Shown here: piece after piece, positions 9,324 through 20,619 of the stretch
How positions within the stretch are numbered: the stretch's first letter is position 1
Layout of the letters: the number at the start of each line of letters is the position of its first letter
Assembly (NCBI RefSeq): GCF_011317445.1
Contig: NZ_JAAAPL010000004.1
Span: forward strand, 62,001-126,000
Length of the DNA: 64,000 nt
Direction: 5' to 3'
Source: Chelativorans multitrophicus
Lineage (GTDB): Bacteria; Pseudomonadota; Alphaproteobacteria; Rhizobiales; Rhizobiaceae
The notes under the pieces: model-generated
Seen by the model: the letters and a program-made list of their open reading frames with translations, nothing else
Databases searched by the model: none
What the model was told of the DNA's origin: nothing
Made by a program: the position numbers and the translations under genes

Positions 9324-9959
9324 ATGAACGACCGCACATGTATCGTCACGCGGGAAACGCAGCAGCCGGATCGGCTGATCCGGTTTGTCGCGGGTCCGGA
9401 CGGCACGGTCGTTCCGGATTTGAAACGCAAGCTGCCTGGTCGCGGCTGCTGGGTTGGCGCTGAGCGGGTTCTGGTCGAGAGGGCGGCCGCGAAAAATCTT
9501 TTCGCCCGCGCCCTGAAAGCGCCGGTGAAAGTTCCGCCCGGTTTGGCCGAAATGGTCGAATCTTTGCTGGCAAGCGCTGCTCTCGGCGCTCTTGGTCTTG
9601 CGCGCAAGGCCGGAGCCGTGGCATTGGGGGCGGCGAAGGTGGAAGCCGGAGTGCGCAGCGGCAGTGCTTTGGCCGTGCTGCACGCCAGCGAGGCTTCACA
9701 GGACGGCGTACGCAAGATCGCGAACGCGCGAAAATCGATAGCCCATGTCGGTGGCCCAATGGTGCCGGCATATAAACTCTTTTCGGAGGCCGAAATGAGT
9801 TTGGCATTGGGGGCGACAAATGTGATACATGCTGCCGTGCTCGACCGGGGGCCGGGCGAGGCAGCGCTGAGGCGCATCGACGCGCTTGCTCGATATCGAG
9901 GCATTGTCCCGGACCGGGAAGTGTCGAGCGCGGCGGATGCCGCAGAGGATATGGAATGA
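9324..9959 (+). CDS. ylxR: YlxR-family RNA-binding protein (DUF448 plus L7Ae-like)
   Basis: 211-residue protein with an N-terminal DUF448/YlxR fold ([15 protein letters not shown]) and a C-terminal L7Ae-like segment (about residues 95-190; [20 protein letters not shown]). This two-domain form is common in alphaproteobacteria between nusA and infB. An in-frame stop at 9315-9317 fixes the start close to the ATG at 9324; the ribosome site is weak. It overlaps infB by 4 bases (ATGA). Its likely role is binding RNA in translation or transcription control. Confidence 0.88.
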
Positions 9960-12526
9960 CTGATACGAAGACCGGTGACGACAAGACGCTGAGCGTCAAT
10001 ACAAAAAAGACGCTGACGATTAAACGGCCCGGCGTAGAGCAGGGTACAGTGCGTCAAAACTTCTCCCATGGACGGACGAAGGCGGTCGTCGTCGAAACCA
10101 AGAAACGCAAATTCTCCAGGTCCGATGAGCGGGTGGAGCCGGTGGCGCCAATGCGCCCGAAGGCTCCTGCGCCGTCGCCAGCGCCCGCGCCTGCCCCTCA
10201 GCCGCGCGAGACGCCCCGGCCTCAACCGCAGCAATCGCGCTCAGGCGTCGTGCTTAACGAGCTTTCGGCCGATGAGATAGAAGCGCGCCGTCGTGCTCTG
10301 CAGGATGCGAAACTGCGCGAGACCGAGGAGCGCAAGCGCGCCGAGGAAGAGGCCAGGCGTCGTGCCGAAGAGGACGAGCGCCGTCAGCGCGAGCGAGAGG
10401 AATCCGCACGCCGCCAGGCGGAGGAGGAAGCTCGTCTCAAGGCAGAGGCGGAAGCCCGCAAACGTGCTGAGGAAGAAGCCAAGCGCCGGACACCCGTGGT
10501 CGAGACACCCGCCGTGGTGGCGGAGGCCGTGGAAGAGGAAGAAGAGCGCGGCGGCCGTGGCGGCCTCGCCAAGCGCGGAGCGGTAAAGCCGGAAGCGCCT
10601 GTTCGCCCCGTCAAACCTCGCGGCGAAGAGGAACGCCGGCGCGGCAAGCTCACGCTCAATTCCGCCCTTTCCGACGAGGAGTCTACGCGCAGCCGTTCCC
10701 TCTCCTCCATGCGGCGCAGGCAGGAAAAATTCAAGCGCGCCATGCAGCAGGAGCAGCGCGAGAAGGTCTCGCGCGAGGTCGTCATTCCGGAGACGATCAC
10801 GATCCAGGAGCTTGCCCAGCGCATGGCCGAACGGGCCGTGGATGTCGTCAAATATTTCATGAAGCAGGGCCAGATCATGAAGCCCGGCGACGTGATCGAC
10901 GCGGACACTGCCGAACTGGTGGCGGTCGAATTCGGCCATACGGCCAAGCGCGTGGCGGAATCCGACGTTGAGGAAGGACTTTTCAATATCGAGGACAGAC
11001 CCGAGGACCTGAAGCCGCGTCCGCCCGTGGTCACCATCATGGGCCATGTTGATCATGGCAAGACCTCGCTGCTCGATGCGATCCGCAAGGCCAATGTCGT
11101 GGCTGGTGAAGCCGGCGGCATCACACAGCATATCGGCGCCTACCAGGTGGAGCAGGACGGGAACACGATCACCTTCATCGACACGCCCGGCCACGCGGCA
11201 TTCACTGCCATGCGCGCCCGCGGCGCGCAGGCAACGGATATCGCCATCCTTGTGGTGGCGGCTGATGATAGCGTGATGCCGCAGACGGTGGAATCCATCA
11301 ACCACGCCAAGGCAGCCGGTGTCCCGATCATCGTGGCCATCAACAAGATCGACAAACCGGATGCCAACCCGCAGAAGGTGCGCACGGAACTTCTCCAGCA
11401 CGAGGTTTTCGTGGAATCCATGGGCGGCGATGTCCTGGATGTCGAGGTGTCCGCAATCAAAGGCACCAATCTGGACAAGTTGCTCGAGGCTATTCTGCTC
11501 CAGGCGGAAATACTCGAACTCAAGGCCAATCCAGATCGCACGGCCGAAGGTGTCGTTGTGGAGGCCAAGCTGGATCGCGGCCGCGGCTCCGTGGCGACTG
11601 TGCTTGTCCAGGCCGGCACGCTGAAGCCGGGCGATGTGATCGTGGCCGGCAGTGAATGGGGTCGCGTCCGTGCGCTCGTGAATGAGCGCGGGGAGGCAGT
11701 AAAGGTTGCGCCGCCATCGACCCCGGTGGAGGTTCTGGGCTTGCAGGGTCCGCCGCAAGCGGGTGACCGCTTTGCGGTCGTGGATACCGAGGCGAGGGCT
11801 CGCGAGATTTCCGAATATCGTCAGCGCAAGGCGCGCGAGAAGGCCGTTGCCCGTCAGGCCGGCCAGCGCGGCTCGCTGGAGCAGATGATGTCGCAGCTCC
11901 AATCGAGCGGTATGAAAGAGTTTCCGCTCATCATCAAGGGCGACGTGCAGGGCTCGATCGAGGCGATCGTCAACGCTCTCGAGAAGCTCGGCACCGAAGA
12001 GGTGCGCGCACGTATCGTCCATTCGGGGGCCGGCGCCATCACCGAAAGCGACATTTCGCTTGCGGAGACATCCGATGCCGCCATCATCGGCTTCAATGTG
12101 CGCGCCAACAAGCAGGCGCGGGATGCAGCCGAGCAGGCGGGAATCGAGATCCGCTATTACAACATCATCTACGACCTCGTGGATGATATCAAAGCGGCTA
12201 TGTCCGGCCTGCTCTCGCCCGAGCGGCGTGAAACCTTCCTCGGCAACGCCGAGATTCTGGAGGTTTTCAACATCACCAAGGTTGGCAAGGTGGCCGGTTG
12301 CCGTGTCACCGAAGGCAAGGTCGAGCGCGGCGCGGGCGTCCGCCTCATCCGCGACAACGTGGTGATTCACGAGGGCAAGCTAAAGACGCTGAAGCGCTTC
12401 AAGGACGAAGTTTCAGAAGTTCCCGCGGGCCAGGAATGCGGCATGGCCTTCGAAAACTACGAGGACATCCGCGTTGGCGATGTGATCGAGGCTTTCCGCG
12501 TCGAGCATGTGACCCGCACGCTATAA
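9956..12526 (+). CDS. infB: Translation initiation factor IF-2
   Basis: 856-residue GTPase that delivers fMet-tRNA to the 30S subunit. Order: a proline-rich then strongly charged E/R/A-rich N-terminal region (about 60-240, coiled-coil-like), the IF2_N domain ([25 protein letters not shown]), a G domain with [17 protein letters not shown] and NKIDK, then domains II-IV. The ATG overlaps the ylxR stop. A GC-rich hairpin follows the stop. Confidence 0.97.
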
Positions 12527-12534
12527 GCAATTTG

Positions 12535-12556
12535 CCGGCGGCTTCTTGGCCGCCGG
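12535..12556 (+). terminator. Hairpin terminator after infB
   Basis: CCGGCGGC (12535-12542) pairs perfectly with GCCGCCGG (12549-12556), loop TTCTTG, followed by TTTC. The T-run is short, so termination may be partial, and rbfA may be expressed by read-through or from its own promoter. Confidence 0.5.
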
Positions 12557-12646
12557 TTTCGCGGCCGCACTTTTGCCTATGGCAAACAGGGCCAAAATTG
12601 ACGGTGGGAAACAGGTTTTCCGCCCGAAGCTTGACGATTGATTGCC

Positions 12647-13048
12647 ATGCCCAGTTCCGCCCCTTCCCAACGGCAGCTTCGCGTCGGCGAGCAGGCTCGC
12701 CACGCGCTCTCGGACGTGCTCCAACGCGAGGATATGCGTGATCCGGCCCTTGAAGGCGCCGTGATTTCCGTTTCCGAGGTCCGCATGTCGCCGGATTTGA
12801 AGATTGCGACAGTATTTGTCTCGCCTCTGAGCGGCGACAAGGAAGCCATCATCGCAGCGCTTAACCGCCACGCGCGTTATATCCGTGGTCGGGTGAGCCC
12901 AGCGCTGCGGCAGATGAAGTATATGCCGGAATTTCGTTTTCACCTCGATACAAGTTACGAGAATTTCGAGAAGATCGACCGGATTCTGCGCTCTCCGGAG
13001 GTGGCGCGGGATCTTGGTGATGCCGACGACGAAGACGACAACGGCTGA
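12647..13048 (+). CDS. rbfA: Ribosome-binding factor A
   Basis: 133-residue RbfA, a KH-like 30S assembly factor needed for 16S 5' end maturation. [22 protein letters not shown] and the [14 protein letters not shown] segment are typical. The ATG at 12647 matches the usual N-terminus; an in-frame TTG at 12638 is less likely. It ends in an acidic tail and lies 32 bases before truB. Confidence 0.94.
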   Translation: MPSSAPSQRQLRVGEQARHALSDVLQREDMRDPALEGAVISVSEVRMSPDLKIATVFVSPLSGDKEAIIAALNRHARYIRGRVSPALRQMKYMPEFRFHLDTSYENFEKIDRILRSPEVARDLGDADDEDDNG

Positions 13049-13080
13049 CGGACAAAACCCGACCACAGAAGGACTGCCAT

Positions 13081-14019
13081 ATGGCGCGTCGCGGAAAGAA
13101 AAAGGGCCGAGCCGTCTCGGGCTGGCTGGTGCTGGACAAGCCGGCCGGGCTTGGTTCCACGGAGGCTGTCTCCAAGGTGAAATGGCTGTTCGGCGCACAG
13201 AAGGCTGGACATGCCGGCACATTGGACCCGCTCGCCTCCGGCATGTTGCCCATCGCTCTTGGCGAGGCCACGAAGACCGTTCCCTATGTCATGGAAGGGG
13301 CGAAGGTCTACCGGTTCACGGTCGCTTGGGGTGAGGAACGCTCGACGGACGATCTTGAGGGACCGGTGACAAAGTCCTGTGACAAGGTGCCTGTGGAAGA
13401 GGACATACGAGCGCTCCTGCCGCGGTACACGGGGCTGATCATGCAAACGCCGCCCCAATTCTCCGCCGTGAAGATCGGTGGGGAACGCGCCTATGATCTG
13501 GCGCGAGAAGGCGAGGTGGTGGAAATTGCAGCGCGCGAGGTGGAGATCGGGCGGCTCGATCTCATTTCGATTCCCGAACCGAAAAAGGCCGTGTTCGAAG
13601 TGGAATGCGGCAAGGGGACCTATGTCCGCTCGCTCGCCCGCGATATGGGCCGCGATCTAGGCTGTTTCGGGCATGTCGCCGATCTCCGGCGCACAGAAGT
13701 CTACCCATTCGAGACGCAACAATTGGTGCCGCTGAAGGATTTGGAAGGCGCCGCAGCCGATGCGGAAACGGAAAGCGATCGATTTTCTGCCCTGGACTCC
13801 TATCTTCTCGATACGGAAGCGGCCCTCGACGGATTACCCGAAATCGTCCTGGGCGATGATGCGGCAGGCCGTATCCGGCTTGGGAATCCGGTGATCGTGC
13901 GCGGCCGGGACGCTCCGGTACAGGCGCCGGAAGCTTGGGCCAGCCTGCGCGGCCGTTTGATCGCGATCGGCATGGTGGAGGCCGGCATGTTCAAGCCGAA
14001 AAGGGTTTTTGGGCTCTAA
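13081..14019 (+). CDS. truB: tRNA pseudouridine-55 synthase
   Basis: 312-residue TruB, which makes pseudouridine 55 in the T loop of tRNAs. The N-terminal motif [14 protein letters not shown] and the catalytic region [19 protein letters not shown] with its aspartate are intact, with YKFTV-like [10 protein letters not shown] and [13 protein letters not shown] following. The C-terminal PUA-like part is present. GAAGGACT precedes the ATG. Confidence 0.96.
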   Translation: MARRGKKKGRAVSGWLVLDKPAGLGSTEAVSKVKWLFGAQKAGHAGTLDPLASGMLPIALGEATKTVPYVMEGAKVYRFTVAWGEERSTDDLEGPVTKSCDKVPVEEDIRALLPRYTGLIMQTPPQFSAVKIGGERAYDLAREGEVVEIAAREVEIGRLDLISIPEPKKAVFEVECGKGTYVRSLARDMGRDLGCFGHVADLRRTEVYPFETQQLVPLKDLEGAAADAETESDRFSALDSYLLDTEAALDGLPEIVLGDDAAGRIRLGNPVIVRGRDAPVQAPEAWASLRGRLIAIGMVEAGMFKPKRVFGL

Positions 14020-14089
14020 CGGGGAACGAGGTCCTTAAGCTTTATGTTGCAACGCTTGCCCTAGTTTCGCATTGAAGGAGAGATGCGGG

Positions 14090-15829
14090 TTGGATCGGCA
14101 AGGTGTGGGCGACGTGGACACCAGCGTTAATCGCCCTGATGCAAAGCACGGGTTCAGGCAGAAGCTGCGCGCGCGGCTGACAGGCCCGAAATCGATCGGC
14201 TTTTATCTTTTTTTGCTGATCCTGGTCACCATTGTCCCGGCGCTTGCCATCTCGGCGGTGCTTCTGCAGCGTAACGACGCGGCGCAGCGCGCGGTGGTCG
14301 AGACATTGGCGGAAGCTATGGCCGGCTCCATAGCAGAGGCCGTGGATAGGGAACTAAGCGGCATGGTGACCACGCTCAGGGTGCTGTCGACCACGCGCTC
14401 ACTCACAACCGGCAACCTGCACGACTTTTATGAGCGCTCGAGGATGGCGCTCGCGGGAACCGGGTCCTATCTCATCGTGCTTGACGGAAATCTCAGGCAA
14501 CTTCTGAACACACGTGTCCCGTTCGGCGCCTCGCTTGGACCAACCGCAAATCCCGCCTCGGCAAAGCAGGCCCTTCAGACCCGCGCTGCTGTGGTCTCCG
14601 GCGTTTTCTTCGGCCAGGTTTCGCAAAAGTGGGTCTTCAATGTCATCTTGCCGATCCTGCGCGAGAACCAGCCGCCGCTTCTGCTGGTGCTGACGCGCAA
14701 TGCAGAGACTATGGCCGACACGCTTTCACAGGAAATGCTGCGCGGCGGGTGGAATGCCTCGTTGCTTGACCGGGAGGGGATAGTAATTGCCTCCTCCTTC
14801 ATGTCGTCCAGCATTGGCAAGCCATTCTTCCTCGATGTCCATAACGGCCGTGAACCGCAGACCGGTCGCATTTCCGAAAGTGTCGACTCGCAATCCTACG
14901 TGGCGATCGTGGATGAGTCGGCCTATAGCGGCTGGAAAGTGGTCGTCTGGGCGCCAACGGCGGCCGTCGAGGAGCCAACGCGACGCGCTTTGCGATCGCT
15001 GTTCAGCAGCAGTCTGGTGATCATAGCCATCGGAACGCTGGCGGCCTGGCTGATCGGGCGGCAAATTGCCCGGTCCATCCGCCGCCTCGCCTATGATGCA
15101 CGAAGATTGGGCGCCGGACAGGCGGTGGATGCCGTGCGCTATCCAATCGCCGAGGTGGCAACGGTTTCCGCGGCGCTTTCGGAGGCGGCAACCGATCGGA
15201 AAACCGCGGAAAATGAGATCCGGCTTCTCATGCGCGAGGTGGCTCACCGGGCTAAAAATCAGCTCACCGTGGTCTCATCAATGGCAAAGCAGACGGCCCG
15301 CAGTTCGCGCTCCCTGCCGGTCTTCCTCGATTCGTTCCAGAAGCGCCTTTATGGCCTTGCGCGTTCGACAGATCTTCTCATCGCAGGCGGCGCCACCGGT
15401 GTGGAGCTGCGCGAATTGCTGATGGCGCAAATCGAGCCCTTCCGGCCCGAGGATATGAAGCGGCTCGATATTTCGGGCCCTCCTTTCCGTCTTTCCAATC
15501 AGGCGGCGCAAACCATCGGCCTTGCCGTGCACGAGCTGGCGACGAATGCCGCCAAATATGGTGCTTTCGGTGCGCGGACGGGCCGATTGTCGGTCACCTG
15601 GACAATCGACGGAGAGGTGCTGGTTCTCACCTGGCGCGAACATCTCACGCTGCTGCGGCGGCGGTCGATGCGGCGCGGTTTCGGCACGGAGATCATCGAG
15701 CGCATGTTGGGGGGCACGCTTGACGCGGAGATATCGCGTACGTTTCATCGCGACGGCCTCGAATGCATTTTTCGCATCCCGTTGAAGCGCCTCGCACCCG
15801 AGCGGACGCAACCCGCCTCGCCCTTCTGA
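14090..15829 (+). CDS. HWE/HisKA_2-type sensor histidine kinase
   Basis: About 579 residues: a transmembrane segment (about 35-58; [20 protein letters not shown]), a periplasmic Cache-like sensor domain (about 60-300), a second transmembrane segment ([17 protein letters not shown]), a HAMP-like linker, then the kinase. The phosphoacceptor box is [18 protein letters not shown] and the N-box is [14 protein letters not shown]; a WRE tripeptide (LTWREHL) fits the HWE group. AAGGAG (14075-14080) points to TTG 14090 as start, the frame being open from 14072. No response regulator is adjacent, so it is an orphan kinase placed between truB and rpsO. Signal and output are unknown. Confidence 0.85.
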   Translation: MDRQGVGDVDTSVNRPDAKHGFRQKLRARLTGPKSIGFYLFLLILVTIVPALAISAVLLQRNDAAQRAVVETLAEAMAGSIAEAVDRELSGMVTTLRVLSTTRSLTTGNLHDFYERSRMALAGTGSYLIVLDGNLRQLLNTRVPFGASLGPTANPASAKQALQTRAAVVSGVFFGQVSQKWVFNVILPILRENQPPLLLVLTRNAETMADTLSQEMLRGGWNASLLDREGIVIASSFMSSSIGKPFFLDVHNGREPQTGRISESVDSQSYVAIVDESAYSGWKVVVWAPTAAVEEPTRRALRSLFSSSLVIIAIGTLAAWLIGRQIARSIRRLAYDARRLGAGQAVDAVRYPIAEVATVSAALSEAATDRKTAENEIRLLMREVAHRAKNQLTVVSSMAKQTARSSRSLPVFLDSFQKRLYGLARSTDLLIAGGATGVELRELLMAQIEPFRPEDMKRLDISGPPFRLSNQAAQTIGLAVHELATNAAKYGAFGARTGRLSVTWTIDGEVLVLTWREHLTLLRRRSMRRGFGTEIIERMLGGTLDAEISRTFHRDGLECIFRIPLKRLAPERTQPASPF

Positions 15830-15971
15830 TCGCCTTTTAGCTGGCAATCATTCGGATTATGCCTTATATGCGCCGCATCACAGCGCCTTTAGCGCCCTGT
15901 GGAAAATGGCCCTTGCTGGACGACATCCCGGCTGTGGGCGGCTTATTCCTCTAGTTAATGAAAGGACCCCG

Positions 15972-16241
15972 ATGTCGATTACTGCCGAGCGCAAGCAGGA
16001 GCTTTTGAAGGAATTCGCGACTGCCAATGCTGACACCGGTTCGCCGGAAGTCCAGGTCGCCCTCCTCACCGAGCGCATCAAGAACCTGACCGAGCATTTC
16101 AAGGAGCACCAGAAGGATAACCATTCCCGTCGTGGTCTCCTCAAACTCGTCTCGCAGCGCCGTCGTCTGCTCGACTATGTCAAGCGGAAGGACGAGGCTC
16201 GCTACCAGGCGTTGATCGAAAAGCTCGGGCTGCGTCGTTAG
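15972..16241 (+). CDS. rpsO: 30S ribosomal protein S15
   Basis: 89 residues, full length for S15, with the typical [16 protein letters not shown] and [21 protein letters not shown]15 binds the 16S rRNA central domain and in many bacteria represses its own mRNA. The ATG at 15972 is preceded by AAAGGA; the open frame upstream is not coding. It is followed by pnp, as in E. coli. Confidence 0.97.
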   Translation: MSITAERKQELLKEFATANADTGSPEVQVALLTERIKNLTEHFKEHQKDNHSRRGLLKLVSQRRRLLDYVKRKDEARYQALIEKLGLRR

Positions 16242-16248
16242 TTCTGGA

Positions 16249-16275
16249 GGCGGGTTCTCCTCGGGGGAACCCGCC
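16249..16275 (+). terminator. GC-rich hairpin after rpsO
   Basis: GGCGGGTTC (16249-16257) pairs perfectly with GAACCCGCC (16267-16275). The sequence after it is T-poor (CCAGTTTATT), so it is a weak terminator or an mRNA-stabilising or RNase-control stem between rpsO and pnp. Confidence 0.5.
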
Positions 16276-16493
16276 CCAGTTTATTGGCCCTGTAAGGACA
16301 GGTGCCATCCGGCTCTGGGCAAGTGGCCTGAGGCCGCCGACGGACAGGTCATGGGGCAGGATTGCGGGATGCTTGTGAGCCGCCAGGCGGCTTGGAACCA
16401 AGCTTCACGTTGTCTTGCCCGTGGCTCGTCCTAAAATGAAAGAGAAATGAAGTGAGACTGCTATGTCTTGCTTTCAAGCGTTAAGGACAAGAC

Positions 16494-18641
16494 ATGTTCA
16501 ATCATCATAAAGTGGAAATTGAATGGGGTGGGCGGCCGCTCATCCTGGAAACGGGCAAGATCGCCCGCCAGGCCGACGGTGCGGTTCTCGCGACCTACGG
16601 CGAAACTGTCGTGCTGGCCACCGTCGTCTCGGCCAAGGAGCCGAAACCCGGGATCGATTTCTTCCCGCTCACCGTGAATTATCAGGAAAAGACCTTCGCG
16701 GCCGGCAAGATCCCTGGCGGTTATTTCAAGCGTGAGGGGCGTCCGAGCGAGAAGGAGACGCTGGTCTCCCGCCTCATCGATCGTCCGATCCGTCCGCTCT
16801 TCGTCGAAGGCTACAAAAACGACACCCAGGTGATCATCACCGTTCTCCAGCACGACCTGGAGAACGATCCGGACATCCTGTCCATGGTTGCCGCTTCGGC
16901 CGCGCTGACGCTTTCGGGTGTTCCCTTCATGGGGCCGGTAGGGGCTGCTCGCGTTGGCTATGTCGGCGGCGAGTACATTCTTAACCCGCACCTCGACGAA
17001 ATGGCGGAGACCAAGCTGGACCTCGTCGTGGCGGGCACTAGCGATGCGGTGCTGATGGTGGAGTCGGAAGCTCACGAGCTGCCCGAGGACGTGATGCTCG
17101 GCGCCGTGATGTTCGGGCACAGGAATTTCCAGCCGGTCATCGACGCCATTATCAAGCTCGCCGAAGTCGCGGCGAAAGAGCCCCGCGAATTCCTGCCTGA
17201 GGATCTTTCCGCGCTTGAGGCCGAGATGCTGAAGGTGGTCGAGGCTGACCTGCGTGACGCGTACAAGATCACCAACAAGCAAGCTCGCTACGATGCCGTG
17301 AATGCTGCCAAGGCAAAGGTGAAGGAAGCTTTCCTTCCGGAAGGTGCCGAGGCATACAAGTGGACGCCTGAGCAGGTGGCCACGGTCTTCAAGGCGCTCC
17401 AGGCAAAGATCGTGCGCTGGAACATCCTCGACACCGGCTCCCGTATTGACGGCCGCGATTTGAGGAGCGTTCGCCCGATCGTCGCGGAAGTGGGCGTACT
17501 GCCCCGTACGCACGGCTCTGCCGTCTTCACCCGCGGGGAGACGCAGGCCCTTGTGGTCGCGACCTTGGGTACCGGCGAGGACGAGCAATATGTCGATTCC
17601 CTGACAGGTACCGTCAAGGAAACCTTCATGCTGCACTACAACTTCCCGCCCTATTCGGTGGGTGAGACCGGCCGCATGGGCTCTCCGGGTCGGCGTGAGA
17701 TCGGCCACGGCAAGCTCGCCTGGCGCGCGGTGCACCCGCTGCTCCCGGCACCGGAGCAGTTCCCCTACACGATCCGCGTTGTGTCCGAGATCACCGAGTC
17801 GAACGGCTCTTCCTCAATGGCCACTGTCTGCGGCACCTCGCTGGCTCTGATGGACGCGGGAGTGCCGCTTGCCAAGCCGGTGGCTGGCATCGCGATGGGC
17901 CTCATCAAGGAAGACGACCGCTTTGCCGTGTTGTCCGACATTCTCGGTGACGAGGATCATCTTGGCGATATGGACTTCAAAGTGGCAGGCACCGCCGAAG
18001 GCGTCACCTCGCTGCAGATGGACATCAAGATCACCGGCATCACCGAAGAGATCATGAAAGTCGCCCTGGAGCAGGCAAAGGATGGCCGTTTGCATATTCT
18101 GGGCGAAATGGCCAACGCGCTCTCGGAAAGCCGCGGCGAGCTTGGTGAGTTCGCTCCGCGCATCGAGGTCATGCACATCCCGACCGACAAGATCCGTGAC
18201 GTGATCGGCACTGGCGGGAAGGTGATCCGCGAGATCGTTGAGAAGACCGGCGCCAAGATCAATATCGAGGACGACGGCACGGTGAAGATCGCCTCCAGCA
18301 ATGGCAAGGAGATCGAGGCGGCTCGCAAGTGGATTCATTCCATTGTCGCCGAACCGGAGGTGGGAGAGATCTATGAGGGCACGGTCGTAAAGACAGCCGA
18401 TTTCGGCGCATTCGTGAACTTCTTCGGTCCTCGGGATGGCCTGGTCCACATTTCGCAACTGGCGCCCGAGCGCGTCCAGAAGACCACGGATGTGGTGAAG
18501 GAAGGCGACAAGGTCTTCGTCAAGCTCATGGGATTTGACGAGCGCGGGAAGGTGCGCCTTTCCATGAAGGTCGTCGATCAGGAGACCGGTAAGGAAATCG
18601 TACAGGAGAAGAAGGAAGAGAAGCAGGAAGCCGAAGGCTGA
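16494..18641 (+). CDS. pnp: Polyribonucleotide nucleotidyltransferase (PNPase)
   Basis: 715-residue phosphorolytic 3'-5' exoribonuclease and core degradosome component. Two RNase PH domains (about 10-225 and 310-550, with [14 protein letters not shown] and the [16 protein letters not shown] motif), a KH domain (about 555-615; [20 protein letters not shown]) and an S1 domain (about 620-690) are in order. AAGGA precedes the ATG. The short K/E-rich C-terminus is usual. Confidence 0.97.
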   Translation: MFNHHKVEIEWGGRPLILETGKIARQADGAVLATYGETVVLATVVSAKEPKPGIDFFPLTVNYQEKTFAAGKIPGGYFKREGRPSEKETLVSRLIDRPIRPLFVEGYKNDTQVIITVLQHDLENDPDILSMVAASAALTLSGVPFMGPVGAARVGYVGGEYILNPHLDEMAETKLDLVVAGTSDAVLMVESEAHELPEDVMLGAVMFGHRNFQPVIDAIIKLAEVAAKEPREFLPEDLSALEAEMLKVVEADLRDAYKITNKQARYDAVNAAKAKVKEAFLPEGAEAYKWTPEQVATVFKALQAKIVRWNILDTGSRIDGRDLRSVRPIVAEVGVLPRTHGSAVFTRGETQALVVATLGTGEDEQYVDSLTGTVKETFMLHYNFPPYSVGETGRMGSPGRREIGHGKLAWRAVHPLLPAPEQFPYTIRVVSEITESNGSSSMATVCGTSLALMDAGVPLAKPVAGIAMGLIKEDDRFAVLSDILGDEDHLGDMDFKVAGTAEGVTSLQMDIKITGITEEIMKVALEQAKDGRLHILGEMANALSESRGELGEFAPRIEVMHIPTDKIRDVIGTGGKVIREIVEKTGAKINIEDDGTVKIASSNGKEIEAARKWIHSIVAEPEVGEIYEGTVVKTADFGAFVNFFGPRDGLVHISQLAPERVQKTTDVVKEGDKVFVKLMGFDERGKVRLSMKVVDQETGKEIVQEKKEEKQEAEG

Positions 18642-18668
18642 TCTCTCTTTCACTGTGTTATCTTCCAG

Positions 18669-18692
18669 CGGGCGCCGCTATTGCTGCGCCCG
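18669..18692 (+). terminator. Probable terminator after pnp
   Basis: CGGGCGC (18669-18675) pairs with GCGCCCG (18686-18692), then TTCCTGTTTC. The stem is short but perfect, and it is sited 27 bases after the pnp stop. Confidence 0.45.
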
Positions 18693-18724
18693 TTCCTGTT
18701 TCTGGCCTGCGGTGAGCAGCACCG

Positions 18725-19735
18725 ATGCACGAAGCTCTGCCAACACTCCTCTATCCATTCGAGCGCGGCATTCTCGATTTGCCGGGCGCAGGCGCGCGCC
18801 TGCTCGTTCTCGGCGCATCTGCTGGCCTGCGCCTGCCTGAAACCGCCGCCGAAGTTGATGTGGTGGTGGACTTTCGCCCTGATTTCCTCGCCCTGGAGAA
18901 GGCCGGCTTTGCCGTCAGCGCGGAAGTGAAACGGAACGGCTATGATGCGGCGCTGCTTCTCCTCGGCCGGAATAGGCGGGAGAACGAAGCGCGGCTGGCT
19001 GAGGCGCTCAGATCCGTTCATCCCGGCGGGATCATTCTTGCCGCGGGCATGAAAAAAGACGGTGCGCAAAGCCTTCGAAAACAAGTCGCTGAGCGTCTTC
19101 CGCTGGAAAACGCGATCTCAAAATTTCATGGCCTCGCCTTTTGGCTTCGCCGTCCCGAGCGGCTGGAAGCGGATGTCCTCTCAGTCCTATCCGGACCCGC
19201 AGGCATTACGCCCGAGGGCTATGAAACTGCTGTCGGAGGGTTTTCGGAAGGCTTGGCCGATCCGGGCTCCCGTTTCCTCATTGACAATCTGCCGCCCGAC
19301 ATTTCCGGCAAGGTTGCAGACTTCGCGGCCGGCTGGGGATTTCTTTCGCTACGGCTTGTCGAGCGTTTCTCGATTATGGCGACCGATCTCTATGAAGCCC
19401 ATCTTCCTTCCCTGGAGTCGGCCAGACGGAATCTGGCTGAGCAGGCTCCCGGCGTGAATTGCCGCTATTTCTGGCACGACCTTCTAAACGAGCCTGTCCC
19501 GCATCGCTATGACGTGATCCTCATGAATCCGCCTTTTCATCGTGGCCGCGCGGCCGAGCCGGAGATCGGCCGAGGCATGATCGGGGCGGCAGCAAAGGCT
19601 CTCAACCCTGGCGGCAGGCTTTTCCTCGTTGCCAATCGCGGCCTGCCCTACGAGCGCATAATGGAAAACGCCTTCCGCCAGCAGGGCGAAATCGCCCGCG
19701 ACGAAAGCTATAAGGTGCTGTGGGGACGGAAATAG
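18725..19735 (+). CDS. RsmC-like class I SAM methyltransferase
   Basis: 336 residues. The C-terminal half carries the SAM-binding motif DFAAGWGFLSLRLVE (about residue 200) and the N6/N2-guanine methyltransferase motif ILMNPPFHRG (about 265). The N-terminal half resembles the degenerate methyltransferase domain of RsmC, so 16S rRNA m2G methylation (G1207 type) is the likely activity. It lies between pnp and the convergent fab cluster. The family is secure; the exact target base is inferred. Confidence 0.82.
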   Translation: MHEALPTLLYPFERGILDLPGAGARLLVLGASAGLRLPETAAEVDVVVDFRPDFLALEKAGFAVSAEVKRNGYDAALLLLGRNRRENEARLAEALRSVHPGGIILAAGMKKDGAQSLRKQVAERLPLENAISKFHGLAFWLRRPERLEADVLSVLSGPAGITPEGYETAVGGFSEGLADPGSRFLIDNLPPDISGKVADFAAGWGFLSLRLVERFSIMATDLYEAHLPSLESARRNLAEQAPGVNCRYFWHDLLNEPVPHRYDVILMNPPFHRGRAAEPEIGRGMIGAAAKALNPGGRLFLVANRGLPYERIMENAFRQQGEIARDESYKVLWGRK

Positions 19736-19763
19736 CCCGCTGTCCGTTGGACGGTTGCGCCCG

Positions 19764-20612
19764 CTATTTCGCTTTCGGGACGTCGCCCTCGGCTTGGGCC
19801 TTTTCGGAGGCTTCGCCTGAGCGCTTCAGTTCCTCAAGCACCGGCATGGAAACGATATTGTAGCCCGAATCCACATAGTGGATTTCCCCCGTTACGCCCG
19901 AGGAAAGTTCCGACAGCAGATAGAGCGCTGACCCGCCGATCTCGTCTATCGTGACGGTGCGGCGCAGTGGTGAGTTGCGTTGCTGGTAGGTGAACATATG
20001 CCGCGCGTCGGAAATTCCAGCGCCTGCAAGCGTCCGCACCGGGCCGGCAGAAATCGCGTTCACGCGGATTCCGCGCGGGCCGTAATCATTGGCAAGATAG
20101 CGCACACTCGCTTCAAGGCCGGCCTTGGCAACGCCCATCACGTTGTAATTGGGCATCACGCGGACGGATCCGGCATAGGTAAGGGTGAGGAGGCTCCCGC
20201 CATTGTCCATCATTGCCGCCGCCTTGCGGCTGACTTCGGTGAAGGAATAGCAGGAGATAACCATCGTGCGGATGAAGTTTTCCCGCGTGGTGTTGGCGTA
20301 AAGGCCTTTCAGCTCGTTGCGGTCGGAAAAACCGATGGCATGCACGAGGAAATCGAGCGAGCCCCATTCCGACGCAAGGGTCTCGAAAACGCCATCAATC
20401 GAGGCGCTGTCTTCGACGTCGCAGGGCAGAAGCAGCTTTGCTCCCAACTGATCGGCCAGTGGCTTCACGCGGCGCCCGAAAGCATCCCCCTGATAGGTAA
20501 ATGCGAGCTGCGCCCCTTGCTCGGCGAGTTTCTTTGCAATGCCCCAGGCGATCGAATGATCGTTCGCGACGCCCATGATGACGCCGCGCTTCCCCTTCAT
20601 AAGAGATTCCAT
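19764..20612 (-). CDS. fabI: Enoyl-[acyl-carrier-protein] reductase (NADH)
   Basis: About 282 residues, SDR fold. The N-terminal GVANDHSIAWGIAKKLAEQGA nucleotide-binding region (shown in part) and the Tyr-x6-Lys catalytic pair YNVMGVAK identify FabI, which reduces trans-2-enoyl-ACP in fatty acid elongation. Starts at 20615, 20612 and 20600 are all possible; GAGGGG lies just upstream and overlaps the fabB stop, and 20612 is a compromise. Third gene of fabA-fabB-fabI. FabI is the triclosan/isoniazid-class target enzyme. Confidence 0.92.
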   Translation of the reverse strand: MESLMKGKRGVIMGVANDHSIAWGIAKKLAEQGAQLAFTYQGDAFGRRVKPLADQLGAKLLLPCDVEDSASIDGVFETLASEWGSLDFLVHAIGFSDRNELKGLYANTTRENFIRTMVISCYSFTEVSRKAAAMMDNGGSLLTLTYAGSVRVMPNYNVMGVAKAGLEASVRYLANDYGPRGIRVNAISAGPVRTLAGAGISDARHMFTYQQRNSPLRRTVTIDEIGGSALYLLSELSSGVTGEIHYVDSGYNIVSMPVLEELKRSGEASEKAQAEGDVPKAK

Positions 20613-20619
20613 CATCCCC

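Noticed and set aside
10241-12370. Long open frame opposite infB (709 codons)
   Set aside because: It is antisense to a certain gene, has no recognisable domain, and reflects high-GC codon bias. The same applies to long frames opposite corC, pnp and polA.
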